From Muricea muricata (taxonomy: Eukaryota > Cnidaria > Anthozoa > Malacalcyonacea > Plexauridae): a DNA stretch of 64,000 nt. The DNA lies in NCBI GenBank assembly GCA_963855995.1, contig OY979719.1, positions 18,509,312 to 18,573,311 of the forward strand, given 5' to 3'. Every line of letters begins with the position of its first letter. Positions within the stretch are counted from its first letter, which is position 1. The notes beneath the pieces are model-generated. The model was not told the DNA's origin. It saw only the letters and a list, made by a program, of their open reading frames with translations, and did no database searches. The position numbers were made by a program, and so were the translations under genes. Below are positions 59,640-64,000 of this stretch, one piece after another.

Positions 59640-59872
59640 GACGATTTGCATGTTAGACTAACTTCCAACCTGGGCAAGACGAACAAAATCTTTTACTATA
59701 GTTAAAAAGAGCATCCTAAAATTAGTAGAATTGCCAAGTTTGGTGGCGAAATGTTGTAAAACATGGAAAATATGGCCTCGCAAAGTTTGCAAATTTGTAT
59801 ACATTTGTATTACGCGAGGAAAAAGTTACCACTTTTGATACAATTTTAACTGAAAAGTGGTAACTTTTTGAC
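59640..59872. mobile_element. MITE family A, copy lacking the distal half
   Basis: It begins AATAGACGATTTGCATGTTA and matches the left arm of the 57731-58145 copy to its centre and slightly beyond, then stops at GGTAACTTTTTG, so the right arm is missing. It sits in the reverse transcriptase start of the LINE remnant. Confidence 0.8.
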
Positions 59873-59878
59873 TATAAA

Positions 59879-60052
59879 GTGATTTCATGGGATGATTTTA
59901 ACTGCGGGTCTGCGGCCCACCTTTCCGGGCCACCAAACCACCTAAAACATATTTCCCAGGTACTTCAACTAATCCACCTTTTTGACAAACGAGCATTTGT
60001 CTCTGACATCCTTCGACGAACTCCGAAGTATCAAGGACACGACATTATGTAA
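59879..60052 (+). other. 57-codon protein-like open frame, unidentified
   Basis: It reads VISWDDFNCGSAAHLSGPPN and continues through a leucine-rich helix-like stretch to RRTPKYQGHDIM and a TAA stop. Composition looks like protein and does not resemble the LINE. It follows directly on the truncated MITE. It could be a terminal exon (an AAAG precedes it) or a fragment of another element. Confidence 0.25.
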
Positions 60053-60720
60053 TTGTTACTTTTTAATTCGTAGACGATAATCAGGCAACAGCCGAACTTA
60101 ATTCATCTTGGGAATAAATCTTTTAGGAAACACATTAATTTGTCTTTTTGGTTGTTGTCACGTTGAGATGGGCAGAAATCTATTGACTCAAGTATATGAA
60201 ACCTGCCAAACACGAGAGCTATCATTGGCTGCGCAAAAGTTACTTGTCTTTGTTTGCTCAGCTAATCGCTCGACTTGTGCATGTGGATTTATGCCTGATG
60301 CCGCCTGTTCTCCCATATCAAACATGTATATCACAACACATATTCCGTTTATTTTTAACATCTTATCAACCGAGCGCGAGGACTGTACAAAGAAATATCA
60401 GACCAACATCTTTATTGGACGAAAAGACTGAGGTCCGATATTTCCCTGTACAGACTGAGAATAGCAAGACTGATAAAAGATTGTTATATCGCATTAGGAC
60501 TTCAAGAATCACCTCTTGTTATATCGCATTAGGACTTCAAGAGTTACCTCTTTCATATAGTAAACTGTGCACACTTTTTACTCTTAATATACGTCACAAA
60601 ATTTGCATTGTCTTATCGTGGAAAAGTGTGTGCAAACGGTTTCTTACCTTAAAATAGTTTGCTGCTGAAATATTGGTACTTTTTTAATGCATATTCCTTC
60701 GTTTTAATCATCAAAACAAC
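60053..60720. other. intergenic with a short direct repeat
   Basis: A ~35-base direct repeat (TTGTTATATCGCATTAGGAC, then TTCAAGA-T-ACCTCTT) lies at 60481-60551. A 153-codon plus-strand frame overlapping it (60196-60657) has no recognisable domain, and I treat it as chance. Confidence 0.45.
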
Positions 60721-60724
60721 TTTC

Positions 60725-60815
60725 ACTGGCGGCCATTTTGAATTTTCTATAATGGCCGCCAGTCCCACGAAACAGCTTCTTAGCCAATCAGCGATCGTCA
60801 TTTCGCCGGAAGTGA
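60725..60815 (+). promoter_or_regulatory. candidate Rab4 promoter elements
   Basis: An inverted pair ACTGGCGGCCATT / AATGGCCGCCAGT (60725-60737, 60751-60763) holds YY1-like GGCGGCCATTTTG. A CCAAT box lies at 60784-60788 and an ETS-type CCGGAAGTGA at 60806-60815. This trio is common in housekeeping promoters. The first coding exon of Rab4 starts 285 bases downstream. Motif-based inference only. Confidence 0.4.
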
Positions 60816-61100
60816 TGTTAGTCCGAGCTCAACTGGCCCATAATGCGTCACGACCATCGGGTCGTATTTTGGAAGAAAGGTGAATTTCGTAAATTGAAAT
60901 CTGAAGTCCACTTTCCGTATGATGGAAACATTTGCTTCGAAGAATTACCCAGGAGTCTTCGCCGTACGAAAGTGGGTAAATATATCGCAGGTCCGAATTC
61001 ATATTTATTTCAAAATTTTCCATAATTTTGACAATTTGAGGCGACAGAAATCATTTCTCCTGTTTTAACAACGCGTTAAGACTGGACATCCTTGCTGGCA

Positions 61101-63320
<2,220 letters not shown>

Positions 63321-64000
63321 CAATGCACTGAAATATCACTGTAAATTAGCGCAAGGCATAGAATGACCATAGTAGAGTATTTAAGACACGTCATTTTCGT
63401 AGCATTTCATAAGAATTTGAATTTTTAATCATGATATTTCAAAACAAAGATTATGTTATTCATATTCGACAGTAATTCTATTTGAAAAAGGTTTTAACAT
63501 CCTCTGATATCTTTTATCTTTTATTACAATTCATTACCACACAATATTTCACCAGCTTTGTCCATTGATACATTCTGCATCATTACAGGCTAAAATCACA
63601 AATTTTGAGTTATTTTAGAATGACATAATTTTTGTCCTGTAGCACTACAGATGCCTCTACATGAACACAGCAACAAATTTAAATCAACACTTTTTTCCCA
63701 TGCAATCTTGTTGTAGAGATTTTGGGCTTTGTACATCATGACCTTCGTACAATCACAAGTCTGAACTCTGAAAAGATGTGAAATTTATTTGAATTTGTTG
63801 TTATTAAAAGCATCAAATTGACTGTAACCTTATCTGTTTGGCCAACAAAGAAATTATAAATTAACAATGGTTACTGTCAAATTTAACCTCATCTTCTATA
63901 GAAGGATTCATAGATTTGAAGTAAATGATTTAATGGGCAGCTAGCATGGTTGCACCAACAGTATATAATTAATAAAATTTAATGTTGACGATAAGTAAAA
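63321..64000. other. 3' flank of Rab4
   Basis: AT-rich, with no second gene seen. AATAAA at 63971-63976 is a possible polyadenylation signal about 650 bases after the stop. Confidence 0.4.

Larger units (their letters stand above)
57454..59650 (+). pseudogene. non-LTR retrotransposon ORF2 remnant (endonuclease and start of reverse transcriptase)
   Basis: Three separated blocks, all plus strand, read as one APE-type endonuclease. 57610-57730 gives PDVACITETWLQES; 58146-58405 gives the GYN-F--RSS-GGAGLYVRNS region; 58929-59500 gives the AGDFNRL motif and the catalytic GLSDHNVV. The last part (59560-59640) enters reverse transcriptase at NPRKASGPDGVSNR. The motif set is that of CR1/L2-like LINEs. 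The blocks are separated by inserted MITEs (57731-58145, 58406-58924, 59640-59872), and most of the reverse transcriptase is missing. It is dead. The upstream open stretch 56512-56968 may be older element sequence but has no diagnostic motif. Confidence 0.85.

Noticed and set aside
60196..60657. 153-codon plus-strand open frame as a gene
   Set aside because: Low-complexity basic/leucine composition, no domain, no splice or start context, and it contains a direct repeat.

Overview
The window is nuclear DNA from an invertebrate animal. The evidence is long genes split by GT-AG introns, metazoan housekeeping genes (an atlastin GTPase and Rab4, both assembled here exon by exon), a secreted mucin-like protein, a serum amyloid A-like gene, AT-rich intergenic DNA and a very high load of short inverted-repeat (MITE-like) transposons. 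An anthozoan or other early-branching marine animal fits, but the phylum is inferred from general character and not proved.

Layout. 1-5.7 kb (minus): a two-exon gene for a secreted protein with 18 copies of a four-cysteine module separated by Thr/Pro/Ser-rich linkers. 8.96-12.26 kb (minus): a six-exon gene for a 579-residue coiled-coil protein of unknown function. 12.3-18.4 kb: mostly non-coding, with hairpins, a tandem array of palindromes, and two exons of a serum amyloid A-like gene whose reading frame is broken by one base in a run of seven A. 18.48-25.86 kb (plus): a complete 12-exon atlastin with several MITEs in its introns and one GC-AG intron. 27.84-53.83 kb: a 26-kb near-perfect palindrome, with two ~13-kb arms around a 145-base spacer. 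It is full of small transposons and carries only fragmentary coding evidence. 53.8-55.3 kb: a segment bounded by hAT-like termini. 55.5-56.2 kb (minus): an intronless SAM-dependent methyltransferase gene. 57.4-59.7 kb (plus): a dead non-LTR retrotransposon broken by at least three MITEs. 61.1-63.3 kb (plus): a complete seven-exon Rab4.

The genes do not form a pathway. Atlastin acts in ER membrane fusion and Rab4 in endosome recycling, and their proximity looks incidental. The most unusual object is the giant palindrome. Its axis lies inside a foldback-type repeat, its right edge coincides with a hAT-like terminus, and its arms differ by scattered substitutions plus one MITE insertion with a clean target duplication. 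It is either a real, fairly recent inverted duplication or two haplotypes joined head to head by the assembler. The sequence alone cannot decide between these.
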